From positions 1 to 41,204 of the forward strand of contig JANYDS010000089.1 in assembly GCA_025363475.1 (NCBI GenBank): a DNA stretch of 41,204 nucleotides, given 5' to 3'. The translations under genes were made by a program, and so were the position numbers. This DNA comes from Terriglobia bacterium (GTDB lineage Bacteria; Acidobacteriota; Terriglobia; Bryobacterales; Bryobacteraceae). This document shows, piece after piece, positions 1 to 8,442 of this stretch (the first letter of the stretch is position 1; each line of letters starts with the position of its first letter). The notes below the pieces were generated by a model. The model did no database searches. It worked only from the letters and a program-made list of their open reading frames with translations, and had not been told where the DNA came from.

Positions 1-66
1 CTGCGCGTTCGCGCAGGCGGTCAGGACTCCGCAACTCGGCAGGACCAAACTGTATAGACGGCTCAT
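1..66 (-). CDS. N-terminus of an exported protein or lipoprotein (cut by window edge)
   Basis: Reading leftwards from an ATG at 64-66, 22 codons remain open to the window edge. They encode a signal-peptide-like start, MSRLYSLVLPSCGVLTACAN and on. A perfect AGGAGG (positions 75-80 on the complement) lies 8 bases upstream, which fixes this start; another ATG just upstream (70-72) meets a stop after two codons. The segment contains LTAC, which fits a lipobox, and ANA, which fits a Sec signal peptidase I site, so the product is probably exported or a lipoprotein. The mature protein is outside the window and its function cannot be told. Confidence 0.55.
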   Translation of the reverse strand, partial: MSRLYSLVLPSCGVLTACANAQ

Positions 67-80
67 TGCATAAACCTCCT

Positions 81-120
81 GAGAGAGAGGCCGGAACGTA
101 TTGCGGTCCGGCCTGCTCTC
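81..120 (-). promoter_or_regulatory. Leader hairpin just upstream of the Shine-Dalgarno of the left-edge gene
   Basis: AGGCCGGA at 88-95 pairs perfectly with TCCGGCCT at 107-114, and GAGAG-type flanks (81-85 and 116-120) extend the stem after a small bulge. In the leftward transcript the structure would sit directly upstream of the AGGAGG at 75-80. It could influence translation or mRNA stability, or be the end of an attenuator. There is no T-run, so it is not an obvious terminator. Confidence 0.4.
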
Positions 121-371
121 TGGTGGTGCCCATCAGCTACCCAAAGCACGATCACAAACCCCGAAAATATCGCCATCTCCCCCAGCCATAGCCACTTACC
201 TTACTTACCGCACCTCAATCAATCTACCTTTACCCCAAATCCATGCTAACTTCCAAACCGGCGAATAAGGCCGCTCAAAACAGGGCGCGCCCCTGACAGA
301 CTCGCACCGCTATTTGACAACCGCATACCCAACCGAAGCCAGGGACGCTCCACCTGAAACCGGCGCTCCCA

Positions 372-397
372 GGCCCCGCCTGTCGCACGGCGGGGCC
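372..397. repeat. GC-rich inverted repeat
   Basis: GGCCCCGCC at 372-380 and GGCGGGGCC at 389-397 form a perfect 9-bp stem with an 8-base loop. No T-run follows on either strand, and no gene ends nearby, so its role is unknown. It may be an intergenic palindrome of a type scattered in the genome. Confidence 0.45.
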
Positions 398-441
398 TCC
401 CGCCCGGCAAATGCCAGGAAAAAAAGTATTAATTTGACATT

Positions 442-542
442 CGATCCTACTTTCCACAACCCATCTGTATGAAAACAAACAAATCACCAGTAAATCGGCG
501 ATCCTACTTTATCCTAATTCCGCATTGCTTAACCCTAATTCC
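442..542. repeat. Two pairs of short direct repeats upstream of the metallopeptidase gene
   Basis: CGATCCTACTTT occurs exactly at 442-453 and again at 499-510, 57 bases apart. CCTAATTCC occurs at 513-521 and 534-542, 21 bases (two helical turns) apart. The elements lie 125-225 bases upstream of the GTG at 667. They could be regulator-binding sites, but low sequence complexity in this stretch makes chance a real alternative. Confidence 0.3.
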
Positions 543-666
543 ATCCTAAAAATGACCTAATCCGGCACGCAATCAACATCCCAAAAAGCCCCGGAATGCA
601 AGCTCAGACCCGGCCCGCCCACCACCTCCCCCGCAACCGCCGCCAAATTGCGATAATCACCCTCAG

Positions 667-3138
667 GTGCTCCGAACTCTCCTCATCGCCGCCTTCCTCG
701 CCTCATCCCTCTTCGCAGAAACCGCCGCCGACCTCGGCCGCGCCATCCGCGCCGCCGGTCTTGACCCCGCCGAATGCTACCGCGTTCACGACATCGAGTT
801 CCTTCAGGAGGACATGCAGTTCTACCTCACCAGCGGCTACCTCATCTTCGGCAAACCCGTCCACGGCAATCCCGTCACAGCCGTGTTCTCCGCCGATACC
901 GAAGGTGGTGACGCCGAAGTCCTCCTCCTCCCGCCCGATAAATCCGAACGCCGCACCCTCGCCACCCACACCGGCAGCCCCAACCTCGACGAGCATTTCA
1001 AAACCGCCATCTTCCTCTTTACAGACGCCGCCGTCCGTGACCTCCTCGAACAGGTCCGCACCAGCGAATCCGCCAGGAAAGCTCCGGAAACAGGTGCCCT
1101 GCTCGCTGACCAGTGGAACCCCGCCCTCAACAACATCACCGGTAGTTTTGAATCCCGCATGGTCTTCGATATCCTCAACGCCCGTGACCAGTCGAAGGGC
1201 TTTTTCGAAGCCATCATTCAGGGCCGCAAGCTGGGCAATTTTGACCTCGTCGCCGACCCTCGCAACTACGAACAAATCAACGCCGGTCAGATCACCACGC
1301 AAAACGGCCGCACCTACTGGGATACATGGACGAGTTTCACCACCAAAGCCAGCCGCACCGCCGCAGCTACACCCGTGCCGCTCTTTTCTTCCGAGGAACG
1401 CATCCTCAGTTACCGCATCGAAGCCACCCTCGATGCCGACCTCACCCTCCACTGCATCACCCGCATCCGCATCCAGACCATGCCTGATTCCCGCAACGTC
1501 ATCCCCTTCGATTTCTCCGGTCGCATGCTTGCCACCGAAGCGAAGATTGATGGCGTCCCCGCCGAAGTCTACATGCGCGAATCCGTCCGCAACGGCTTCG
1601 TCCAGACCTCCGGCAATGAACTTCTCCTGGTCATTCCCCCGAACCCGCTCGAACCTGGCTCTGAGCATGAAATCGAAATCCGTCACGAGGGCAAAATCGT
1701 CGCCGATACCGGCCACCAGGTCTATTTCATCGGCGCAAGGGGCAACTGGTATCCCAGCCGCGGTTATCAGTTCGCCACTTACGACGTGACTTATCGCTAT
1801 CCCGTCACGCTTGATCTCGTCGCAGCCGGGCAAGTGAAAGAAGACCGCACCGAAGGCGACCAGCGCATCACCCGCCGCGTCACCGACAGCCCCATCCGCA
1901 TGCTGGGGTTCAACCTCGGGCATTACGACCACAAAGCCGTCGATCAGGCCGGTATGCATATTGAGGTCAGCGCCAACCACGAAATCGAAGAAGCCCTTCG
2001 CCCCCGCCTTGCTCTCAGTGCAGAAGCCGACCGAACTTTTGACGCCGCTGCCAGCAGCACTAGCATCATCCCGCGACGCCGTCTGCCTGGCCAGCCGCAG
2101 ATGCAGCCATCCATCCCGCTCCCCGCCGAACCCACTTTGCTGGCGATTCCCCGGCCCGCCGACCAGCTCGGCCGCATCGCCTCCGATATCGGTGCCGCTC
2201 TGGAGTTCTACCGCTCCCGCTTTGGCGCCCCGCCGCTCAATCACATTGAAGTATCACCCGTTCCCGGGCGCTTTGGTCAGGGCTTTCCCGGCATGATTTA
2301 CCTCTCCACCACTGCCTACCTGCCGTCTGCTTCCCGGCCCGTCCCGGGTTCCGGTAATGTGAGTTCGCGTAACTATGAACAGGTCTTCTTCGGAGAGATT
2401 TTAAGCGCGCACGAAGCCGCCCATCAGTGGTGGGGTAACATCGTCACCTCCGGCTCTTATCACCATGAATGGCTGATGGAAGCGCTGGCCAACTATTCAG
2501 CCCTCCTGTTTCTTGAATCCCGTCGCGGGCCGAAGTTCGTCGATAGCGTGCTCGATGAATACCGCCGCCAGCTCCTCGTAAAAACCGACACCGGAGTCAC
2601 CGTGGAATCCGCCGGTCCGGTCGTCCAGGGCGCGCGCCTCGACAGCGCCGAAGTCCCCGGAGCCTGGACCGCCATCGTATACGGTAAAGGCACCTGGATC
2701 CTCCACATGCTGCGCCGCCGCATGGGAGACGCGCAGTTCGCCAAAATGCTTCCCGAACTCCGCCGCCGCTACGAATGGAATACCATCAACACCGAACAGT
2801 TCCGCCTCCTGTGCGCCGAGTTCCTCCCCGCCAAATCGCCGGACCCAAAACTGGAAGACTTCTTCGACCAGTGGGTCTATGGCACCGGCGTTCCCACTCT
2901 GAAGATGAGCTACTCCGTCAGGGGCAAACCCGGTTCCTACACTCTTACCGGCACCCTCGCCCAGTCCGATGCGCCTGACGGCTTCAGCGTCCTCATCCCA
3001 GTCGAAATTCAAACCGGCAAAGGCAAAGTCATCAAGATGGTGCGAACCAGTTCCGAACCGGTGCCGTTCACCGTCAGTGTCGCCTCCGCCGCGGCCAAAG
3101 CAGTGCTCGATCCCGGTCTGAGCGTTCTGCGACGCTAG
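667..3138 (+). CDS. Exported M1-like (gluzincin) zinc metallopeptidase
   Basis: The 823-residue product begins with a Sec signal peptide (MLRTLLIAAFLASSLFA). Near residues 582-590 it has HEAAHQWWG. The two histidines of HExxH and the glutamate at about residue 605 (HEWLMEALANY) have the HExxH-x18-E spacing of the gluzincin clan, so zinc binding and peptidase activity are likely. The C-terminal part ends in a beta-rich region. The roughly 300 N-terminal residues do not look like a standard aminopeptidase N N-domain, and no GxMEN motif is obvious, so substrate preference is open. The start is GTG without a clear Shine-Dalgarno; it is chosen because the signal peptide begins there. Threonine synthase follows after 16 bases on the same strand, so co-transcription is possible without implying shared function. 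Confidence 0.85.
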   Translation: MLRTLLIAAFLASSLFAETAADLGRAIRAAGLDPAECYRVHDIEFLQEDMQFYLTSGYLIFGKPVHGNPVTAVFSADTEGGDAEVLLLPPDKSERRTLATHTGSPNLDEHFKTAIFLFTDAAVRDLLEQVRTSESARKAPETGALLADQWNPALNNITGSFESRMVFDILNARDQSKGFFEAIIQGRKLGNFDLVADPRNYEQINAGQITTQNGRTYWDTWTSFTTKASRTAAATPVPLFSSEERILSYRIEATLDADLTLHCITRIRIQTMPDSRNVIPFDFSGRMLATEAKIDGVPAEVYMRESVRNGFVQTSGNELLLVIPPNPLEPGSEHEIEIRHEGKIVADTGHQVYFIGARGNWYPSRGYQFATYDVTYRYPVTLDLVAAGQVKEDRTEGDQRITRRVTDSPIRMLGFNLGHYDHKAVDQAGMHIEVSANHEIEEALRPRLALSAEADRTFDAAASSTSIIPRRRLPGQPQMQPSIPLPAEPTLLAIPRPADQLGRIASDIGAALEFYRSRFGAPPLNHIEVSPVPGRFGQGFPGMIYLSTTAYLPSASRPVPGSGNVSSRNYEQVFFGEILSAHEAAHQWWGNIVTSGSYHHEWLMEALANYSALLFLESRRGPKFVDSVLDEYRRQLLVKTDTGVTVESAGPVVQGARLDSAEVPGAWTAIVYGKGTWILHMLRRRMGDAQFAKMLPELRRRYEWNTINTEQFRLLCAEFLPAKSPDPKLEDFFDQWVYGTGVPTLKMSYSVRGKPGSYTLTGTLAQSDAPDGFSVLIPVEIQTGKGKVIKMVRTSSEPVPFTVSVASAAAKAVLDPGLSVLRR

Positions 3139-3154
3139 AATCGTAGTTCCCCCC

Positions 3155-4465
3155 ATGCAACCGGATCTTGTCTGTTTTAACCCTGCCTGCCGCGCGCGGT
3201 TTGGCATCACCGAAGTCCTCTATAACTGCACAACGTGCGGAGGGCTGCTCGAAGCGGCCTACGATTTTTCAGGCATCAACGCTTCTGAACTCAAGACCAC
3301 CTGGCGTGAGCGCCGCATGTCGAATGATCCGCTTTGTCAGAGCGGCGTCTGGCGCTACCGCGAACTCTTCCCCTTTCTCGCGCCCGAAGACGAGCACAAC
3401 ATCATCACCCTGCGGGAGGGCAACACGCCGCTGCTCAAGGCCCCGCGCGCTGCCGAATATGGCGGTCTTGCCGAGATTACCTTTAAGCATCAGGGTTTCA
3501 ATCCCACAGGGTCGTTCAAAGACAACGGTATGACTGCCGGAGCCGCTCAGGCACGCCGCCTGGGCATGAAACGCGTCGCCTGCGTTTCCACTGGTAACAC
3601 GTCTGCATCCATGGCCGCCTATGCCAGCGCGGGCGGGCTCGAACCGCTCATCTTCATCCCCAACGGCAACATCTCTTATGGCAAGCTTGCCCAGGCTCTC
3701 GAATACGGCGCGAAGACCTTCCAGGTCGAAGCCAATTTCGATCAGATTCTGGCTCTCGTCCGGGTCCTCGCTGAACGCCTCGGCATCTATCTGCTCAACT
3801 CCATTAACCCGTTTCGCATCGAAGGCCAGAAATCAATCGTCATCGAAATGATGGACCAGCTCGATTGGCAAGTCCCGGACTGGATCGTTCTTCCCGGTGG
3901 CAACCTCGGCAACGTCTCTGCTTTCGGCAAAGGCTTGCGCGAGATGTACAAACTCGGTTTCATTGATCGCCTCCCGCGGCTTGGCGTCGTTCAGGCCGCT
4001 GGCTCTTCGCCCTTCTACGAGTACATGCTCGATGGCGGCAAAACTCCATTCCACGCCCAGCAACATCCGGAAACCCTGGCCACTGCCATCAAGATTGGCG
4101 ACCCCGTTTCCTGGCCCAAAGCTCAGTTCGAAATCGAAACCACCAACGGTGTCGTGGAGCGCGCGGACGAACAGGAAATCGCGGATGCCAAGGCAGTGAT
4201 TGGGGCTTGCGGCATCGGGTGCGAACCAGCTTCAGCCGCCACGCTCGCAGGCATTCGTAAGCTCACTGCCGCCGGTGTCATTCACCGTAATGCTTCGGTA
4301 GTCGCGATCCTGACCGGCAACGTTCTCAAGGACCCGGACTACATCTATCGCTATCACACAGGCGAACTCAAGGCCCCGGATAACTCACCCATCCGCGCGA
4401 CCTTTGGCAACAAACCGGTTCTGGTTCCGAACGATGCCGACCGCATCGCCGAACTGATCAGTTAA
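3155..4465 (+). CDS. thrC: Threonine synthase
   Basis: This PLP-dependent enzyme converts O-phosphohomoserine to threonine, the last step of threonine synthesis, in the cytoplasm. The 436-residue protein carries the fold-type II lysine motif PTGSFKDNGM, with the Schiff-base lysine at about residue 122. It also has STGNTSASMAAYA, an asparagine loop typical of the family, and the glycine-rich LPGGNLGN phosphate-binding segment. The N-terminus has four cysteines (C7, C12, C25, C28) arranged like a small zinc ribbon, as seen in some archaeal and acidobacterial-type threonine synthases. The length fits the family. It ends facing the sigma factor gene, with a hairpin between. Confidence 0.93.
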   Translation: MQPDLVCFNPACRARFGITEVLYNCTTCGGLLEAAYDFSGINASELKTTWRERRMSNDPLCQSGVWRYRELFPFLAPEDEHNIITLREGNTPLLKAPRAAEYGGLAEITFKHQGFNPTGSFKDNGMTAGAAQARRLGMKRVACVSTGNTSASMAAYASAGGLEPLIFIPNGNISYGKLAQALEYGAKTFQVEANFDQILALVRVLAERLGIYLLNSINPFRIEGQKSIVIEMMDQLDWQVPDWIVLPGGNLGNVSAFGKGLREMYKLGFIDRLPRLGVVQAAGSSPFYEYMLDGGKTPFHAQQHPETLATAIKIGDPVSWPKAQFEIETTNGVVERADEQEIADAKAVIGACGIGCEPASAATLAGIRKLTAAGVIHRNASVVAILTGNVLKDPDYIYRYHTGELKAPDNSPIRATFGNKPVLVPNDADRIAELIS

Positions 4466-4479
4466 CGGACGCGCGGGAC

Positions 4480-4498
4480 ACGCGGCTTTCAGCCGCGT
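4480..4498. terminator. Hairpin between convergent thrC and sigma factor genes
   Basis: ACGCGGCT at 4480-4487 pairs perfectly with AGCCGCGT at 4491-4498 around a 3-base loop. It sits in the 38-base gap between two convergent stop codons, the usual place for a bidirectional terminator. No T-run follows on either strand, so termination efficiency is uncertain. Confidence 0.5.
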
Positions 4499-4503
4499 CC
4501 GTG

Positions 4504-5271
4504 CTAACGCCGCTCCAGCACGCAATCGCTGGAGGTAATACCCGCTGTCTGCAGATTCACCTGCATCTTTTCCAGCGCCGCCCGGTGGATCTGCGAAACG
4601 CGGCTTTCGTTGATGCCCAGTGTGTCACCGATTTCCTTCATTGTCTTCCCGCCCAGGTAATACAGGCCGATCACGGTTTGATACCGCTCCGGCAGCGTAT
4701 GCATAGACATGGAGAGCAGGCTCCGCAGTTCCCGCTGTCCGGTCAGCACGTCAGGATTGAGCGAATCTCCGGCCGGGTATTCCGGTACTGCCTGGTTCTC
4801 GCTCTCCGGAGCGCGGCTCGAGGCCGAGAGCAACCCAACCATCCGCAGTTCCACCGCCACCTGCCGCCAGCGGTCAATATCCATGCCCATCTTGTCGGCG
4901 ATTTCAGCTTCTGTGGGGTTGCGTTCCATCACGGCGGAAAGCTCCCGCGTCACCGCTTCCAGTTGCTTGTGCCGCCGTCGCAGATCGCGTGAAGCCCAGT
5001 CCAGATCCCGCAGGCTGTCAAGGATCGCACCCTTAATGCGATGCTTCGAAAATGCGGCGAAAGAGACCTGCTTGTCGCCATTGAAACGCTGTGCGGCATC
5101 GATCAGGCCCATGATACCGGCGTGTACGAGATCATCCAGATCAACATGCACGGGCAGGCTCTCATAGACGCGCACGGCAATCGCTCGAACCAAAGCCAGA
5201 TGCTTAAGCACTAACGCGTCGCGATTGTTCTCAACTGTTACTTTGGGGGAAAGTGCGGTAGCGGGTGTCAT
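4504..5271 (-). CDS. RNA polymerase sigma factor, FliA/WhiG (sigma-28) type
   Basis: The 255-residue protein has sigma-70 regions 2, 3 and 4. Region 2 spans about residues 22-95 (DLVHAGIMGLIDAAQRFN, then FAAFSKHRIKGAILDSLRDLDW, the FliA/WhiG hallmark). Region 3 holds NPTEAEIADKMGMDI. Region 4 contains LPERYQTVIGLYYLGGKTMKEI followed by a helix-turn-helix (LGINESRVSQIHRAALEKM). It directs RNA polymerase to a specific promoter set, in other bacteria flagellar, sporulation or stress genes. No flagellar gene is in the window, so its regulon cannot be deduced. The ATG is preceded by a weak GAGAG Shine-Dalgarno. Confidence 0.9.
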   Translation of the reverse strand: MTPATALSPKVTVENNRDALVLKHLALVRAIAVRVYESLPVHVDLDDLVHAGIMGLIDAAQRFNGDKQVSFAAFSKHRIKGAILDSLRDLDWASRDLRRRHKQLEAVTRELSAVMERNPTEAEIADKMGMDIDRWRQVAVELRMVGLLSASSRAPESENQAVPEYPAGDSLNPDVLTGQRELRSLLSMSMHTLPERYQTVIGLYYLGGKTMKEIGDTLGINESRVSQIHRAALEKMQVNLQTAGITSSDCVLERR

Positions 5272-5370
5272 GTTCTCTCGCCACTGGAGATTGCATGCAC
5301 ATCGCCAAAATTTTGCCGCTTCGGAAACGGCGGGAAATAAAGAAGTTAACGAACTACCGGCAGAATCCCG

Positions 5371-5592
5371 TCAGCTCTGGTGTTCTGTTTCGGAACCCGT
5401 TTGCGCACCCGGTTCCGAATCGGCCTTGCCAGAACCGCTGTTCCAGCCAGCCTTTTCGGCAATCAGAGTTTTCAACCCCAGTCCGCCAAATAAAGCCAGA
5501 ACGGCATAGAGGACAGTCCCATGGAGTAACCATACAGCTATGGCGACCAGAACCACATACGCCGCCAGAGCACCCCACAGCCTGCTGGTCAT
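5371..5592 (-). CDS. Small two-helix membrane protein, unknown function
   Basis: The frame encodes 73 residues. Two hydrophobic segments (about residues 7-24 and 27-40, LWGALAAYVVLVAIAVWLL and VLYAVLALFGGLG) precede a polar, Ser/Glu-rich tail. It resembles small uncharacterised inner-membrane proteins found beside housekeeping genes. It lies between the sigma factor and a charged small protein on the same strand. No good Shine-Dalgarno is visible, which lowers confidence that it is translated. I do not recognise a named family. Confidence 0.5.
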   Translation of the reverse strand: MTSRLWGALAAYVVLVAIAVWLLHGTVLYAVLALFGGLGLKTLIAEKAGWNSGSGKADSEPGAQTGSETEHQS

Positions 5593-5634
5593 AACTAATG
5601 TTTTGGTGTTGGGAAAGGAAATGAAAACAAAGAG

Positions 5635-5856
5635 CTAATCGTCGTCGCCGTCGTCGTCATCATCGGCAACTGCAACTTCATCATCGTCCATGAACTCGGG
5701 CAGACGCATAGGCCCGTCCAGCACGAAGAGTTCTTCCTCGGTGGATTTCGGACCATCTTTGGGTTGGGCGCGCTTCTGGTTCTTTTCCAGTTGCTTTTCC
5801 TTCCGCTGCTGTTCCTTTTGACGCTTCTTAAAAGACTGTGGTCCGCGGCCGGCCAT
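5635..5856 (-). CDS. Small highly charged protein with Lys/Glu-rich head and poly-Asp tail
   Basis: The start is taken at ATG 5854-5856, because AGGAG lies just upstream; an in-frame upstream codon would add 13 unlikely residues. The 73-residue product opens with MAGRGPQSFKKRQKEQQRKE, a basic Lys/Gln/Glu stretch likely to form a long helix, and ends in a run of aspartates. Comparable short proteins occur in Acidobacteria and Deltaproteobacteria, often annotated hypothetical. The basic-then-acidic layout suggests nucleic-acid or ribosome contact and fits with its neighbour, an RNA-binding protein, but this is inference. Confidence 0.7.
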   Translation of the reverse strand: MAGRGPQSFKKRQKEQQRKEKQLEKNQKRAQPKDGPKSTEEELFVLDGPMRLPEFMDDDEVAVADDDDDGDDD

Positions 5857-5950
5857 ACTCTTCTCCTGAAAAATGAGGTAATCGCGGGGAACCACCCGCC
5901 AGAGGGTTCCCCAAAAAACTAGACGCCTGGCGACGTTGCGTCAGGAACGC

Positions 5951-6310
5951 TTACCAGCGCTGTCCGCCGCCGCCACCACCACGGTTTCCACCGCCGCCGC
6001 TGCCGCCACGACCACCGCCGCCACCAGCACCGCGACCGCCGCCAAAACCACCACCGCCGCCTGCGGGCTTCGGACGCGCTTCATTTACGTTGAGTGCGCG
6101 ACCGTTCATTTCCGCGCCGTTCAACTGGGCGATTGCCGTTTCGGCATCCCGCTTTTCTGTCATTTCCACGAATGCAAAGCCGCGTGGCTGACCGCTGTCG
6201 CGATCCGTCACGATGTTTACGCGCTCTACGCCGCCGTACTGTGCAAACGCTGCGTGCAGGTCTTCCTGCGTGGTCTGGTAACTCAAATTGCCGACAAAGA
6301 TGTTCGTCAT
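5951..6310 (-). CDS. RRM-type RNA-binding protein with glycine-rich tail
   Basis: The start is ATG 6308-6310 (MTNIFVGNLSYQTTQEDLHA), where the RRM fold begins, with an AAGGGA upstream. The single RRM covers about residues 1-80: RNP2 is IFVGNL and RNP1 is RGFAFVEM. A Gly/Arg-rich tail follows, with repeated GGG and RGG-like units. This is the layout of bacterial Rbp proteins, which bind RNA and are often cold-inducible in cyanobacteria and other phyla. An upstream in-frame extension of 29 residues is rejected because it lacks conservation features. The 153-base leader between tonB and this gene could carry its own promoter. Confidence 0.88.
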   Translation of the reverse strand: MTNIFVGNLSYQTTQEDLHAAFAQYGGVERVNIVTDRDSGQPRGFAFVEMTEKRDAETAIAQLNGAEMNGRALNVNEARPKPAGGGGGFGGGRGAGGGGGRGGSGGGGNRGGGGGGQRW

Positions 6311-6440
6311 ACTGTTAATTCCCTTTTTACTATTGGTCTTTGTCGGGACTGCACCAGGCACCTGGACTGCAGATGGAAAGTTAGAACCAGAAAGCACTCG
6401 CGATATTGAGAGGCGGGCAAAGACTCTTTCATCGTAACAC

Positions 6441-6455
6441 GCCCGTGGGGCGGGC
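6441..6455. terminator. Hairpin downstream of tonB
   Basis: GCCCG at 6441-6445 pairs with CGGGC at 6451-6455 around a 5-base loop, just beyond the tonB stop codon (6464-6466). On the complementary strand, where tonB is transcribed, an A-run precedes it and only a weak T-containing stretch follows. It may end the lipid A operon transcript. Confidence 0.35.
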
Positions 6456-6463
6456 TTTTCCCG

Positions 6464-7501
6464 CTATCGCGGCATATTATAGAGGAACGTCATCTGCAAA
6501 ACCACACGGTCCCCTTTAAATTCAGGGGGCAGCGGCGGCAGAGGGTTTGAGGCGCTGATGGCAGCCACAGCCGATTGATCCAGCGCCTTGGCGCCCGATT
6601 CGCTGGCAAACACCACCTTGGCAACCGCGCCCTGTTTGGCAATGGCAAATTCCAGCGTTACCCTGCCACGCTGCCCGAGGCGCGCTGCTTCCGGATAAAC
6701 AGCAAACCAGTTACGCCGCACCGCAGCCAGCACCTGGAGCAGATAAGGCCGGAAGTCCACGCCCATCGGGTCGCTCTTCAATTCCAGATTGGAACGCGGA
6801 CGCCCCGCGGACGGCGGCAGATTCAGACCGGAGCCCGCTGCGGAGTTGTCGTCACCCGTATCGCCGACGGCTTGTCCGGTCTGCACCCCACTGCGTGCCA
6901 GCGTGCGAACTGCAGCTTCGATAGAGGTATTGGGAATGGCGATACCTCCACCAGGCGGACGTGCTCTGGGGGCCTGCATCACAGGTACTTGTTCCAGCAC
7001 CAGTTTCGGCGGTTCAACCGGCGGCGTCACCGGCGCAGGCGGAGGAGGAGCAACGACCGCGACAACCACAGGCTGAGGAGACACTGGTGCCGGTTGCGGC
7101 GCAGGCTGGGGAGCCGGGGGCGGTTGCAGCGGTAAAATCTGGGTCGGCGCAACGGCTTTCGGGGGGGCCGCTTTGGGTGCGGGTGCCTTGATTACCGGCC
7201 GGGGCGCAATGGCTTCAGCCATCAGCTCCTTTTGGATTTTGCCTGTATTCGGCGCTTTCTGCGTGAATTCGGTCGGGATATAGAGGGGCGTGAACCTGCG
7301 CACCACCACCCGTTCAGGCGGTGTTGCGGAGCTTCCGGGGAGCACGGCCAGAGTAAGAATCAGGACAAAATGCAGGCCGGCTGAGACCAATGCGGCAGTG
7401 CGCCAGCGAACCCGGTCGCCCGCATAATCGACATCCAGCAGCAGATTGATTTCAGGTTCCGTGCTGTTAGAGGCGGCGTCGGGTCGCGTTAAGGTTTCCA
7501 T
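6464..7501 (-). CDS. tonB: TonB-like energy transducer
   Basis: TonB couples the inner-membrane proton motive force to outer-membrane receptors. The 345-residue protein has a short cytoplasmic head, one membrane helix at about residues 38-56 (ALVSAGLHFVLILTLAVLP), a long proline/alanine-rich periplasmic linker (about 100-170) and a C-terminal TonB domain. That domain includes RNWFAVYPEAARLGQRGRV and ends in SNPLPPLPPEF and LQMTFLYNMPR. Its start overlaps the oxidoreductase gene by 13 bases, so it is translationally linked to the lipid A operon. No ExbB/ExbD is visible in the window. Confidence 0.87.
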   Translation of the reverse strand: METLTRPDAASNSTEPEINLLLDVDYAGDRVRWRTAALVSAGLHFVLILTLAVLPGSSATPPERVVVRRFTPLYIPTEFTQKAPNTGKIQKELMAEAIAPRPVIKAPAPKAAPPKAVAPTQILPLQPPPAPQPAPQPAPVSPQPVVVAVVAPPPPAPVTPPVEPPKLVLEQVPVMQAPRARPPGGGIAIPNTSIEAAVRTLARSGVQTGQAVGDTGDDNSAAGSGLNLPPSAGRPRSNLELKSDPMGVDFRPYLLQVLAAVRRNWFAVYPEAARLGQRGRVTLEFAIAKQGAVAKVVFASESGAKALDQSAVAAISASNPLPPLPPEFKGDRVVLQMTFLYNMPR

Positions 7502-8442
7502 CCTGCGGCAAGAGTTTTCCTGACCACTCCCGCATGCTCTTCGATCTTATCAAGGACGGCGAGGGCTATCTCTAATGTTTTACGCGCGATACGGCCATTG
7601 AGTTTCGGCGGAACGCGGGTTTCCACCGCATTGAGGAACGCATCGAACTGCAGTTTAAGCGGTTCCCCGTCTTCCACCGGCAACGGGCCGAATGCGATGC
7701 CCTGCGGCCCGCCTACCGTGAAAACGGCTGCCGACCGGTTGGCATAATCCACCGAAATATACTGCTGCGGCTGGAACACCCTCAGCTTACGCACCTTCTC
7801 AGTCGAGACCCGGCTTGCCGTCAGATTGGCGATGCAGCCATCGGCAAATTCCAGGCGCACGTTGGCAATGTCCACTTTCGGCGAAAGAATGGAAATCCCC
7901 GCCGCCCGAATGTCGATCAGTTCCGCTTTCGCCAGTGCCAGAACGATGTCAAGGTCGTGGATCATCAGGTCAAGCACCACGTCAACATCGAGGCTGCGCA
8001 GCGTGAACATACTCATGCGGTGTACTTCAAAAAACAACGGCAGAGTGGCCGTTTTTTCGAGCGCGATTACGGCGGGGTTGAAGCGTTCCAGATGCCCTAC
8101 CTGAATGATCCGGCTGTGGCGATCAGCGGTTTCCACCAGCCGGTCTGCTTCCGCAAGTGTAGTGGCGATTGGCTTCTCGATGAGAACATCGATGCCGGCC
8201 TCCAGCAGAGCGCAGCCGATTTCCGCATGAGTCACAGTGGGCACGGCGACAATCGCGGCATCCACATGGCCAATGATGTCGCGGAAATCGGTGGTTGCTT
8301 CGCAGCCTGGGCGCAAATATTCCTGCGCACGTGCCAGATCTGCATCGACGATGAATTTCAGTTCCGCACGTTCGCTTTCACTGACTACGCGAACATGATT
8401 CTTGCCGAAAGATCCCGCTCCGATGACTGCAATTTTCTTCAT
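7489..8442 (-). CDS. Gfo/Idh/MocA oxidoreductase, candidate GnnA of lipid A synthesis
   Basis: The 317-residue protein has the Rossmann dinucleotide motif GAGSFGKNHVRV at the N-terminus and the family's EKP motif in VLIEKPIATTLAEA at about residue 90. It overlaps lpxI by four bases. In Acidithiobacillus and Leptospira, GnnA is a Gfo/Idh-type enzyme that oxidises the 3-hydroxyl of UDP-GlcNAc, after which GnnB aminates it so that LpxA adds an amide-linked acyl chain. The lpx context makes a GnnA role plausible here, but no GnnB aminotransferase is in the window, so the assignment is inference; the general oxidoreductase call is firm. Confidence 0.85.
   Translation of the reverse strand: MKKIAVIGAGSFGKNHVRVVSESERAELKFIVDADLARAQEYLRPGCEATTDFRDIIGHVDAAIVAVPTVTHAEIGCALLEAGIDVLIEKPIATTLAEADRLVETADRHSRIIQVGHLERFNPAVIALEKTATLPLFFEVHRMSMFTLRSLDVDVVLDLMIHDLDIVLALAKAELIDIRAAGISILSPKVDIANVRLEFADGCIANLTASRVSTEKVRKLRVFQPQQYISVDYANRSAAVFTVGGPQGIAFGPLPVEDGEPLKLQFDAFLNAVETRVPPKLNGRIARKTLEIALAVLDKIEEHAGVVRKTLAAGWKP

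Larger units (their letters stand above)
67..666. other. 600-base intergenic region without a convincing gene
   Basis: This is a divergent spacer between the leftward gene ending its leader at 66 and the rightward metallopeptidase at 667. No open frame in it has a ribosome binding site and credible composition. It holds a leader hairpin (81-120), a GC-rich inverted repeat (372-397) and short direct repeats (442-542) in an unusually A/T- and C-rich stretch. Promoters for both flanking genes are expected here, but I cannot assign -35/-10 boxes with confidence. Confidence 0.6.

Noticed and set aside
372-397. GC-rich hairpin as a rho-independent terminator
   Set aside because: No T-run on either strand and no gene ending nearby; kept only as an inverted repeat.
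275-487. Open frame of 70 codons on the minus strand in the left intergenic region
   Set aside because: No ribosome site, odd composition with many cysteines and tryptophans, and it spans the GC-rich inverted repeat; it looks like chance.
596-2244. Long open frames on both strands overlapping the first metallopeptidase
   Set aside because: They are shadows created by high GC in codon third positions; their products are low-complexity Ser/Pro/Thr or Gly/Ala-rich, while the metallopeptidase has a signal peptide and a zinc motif.
6350-6370. Small palindrome CCAGGCACCTGG with ACTGCA flanks in the leader of the RRM gene
   Set aside because: The two-base loop is too tight for a hairpin, and it is too short to call an operator without further copies.
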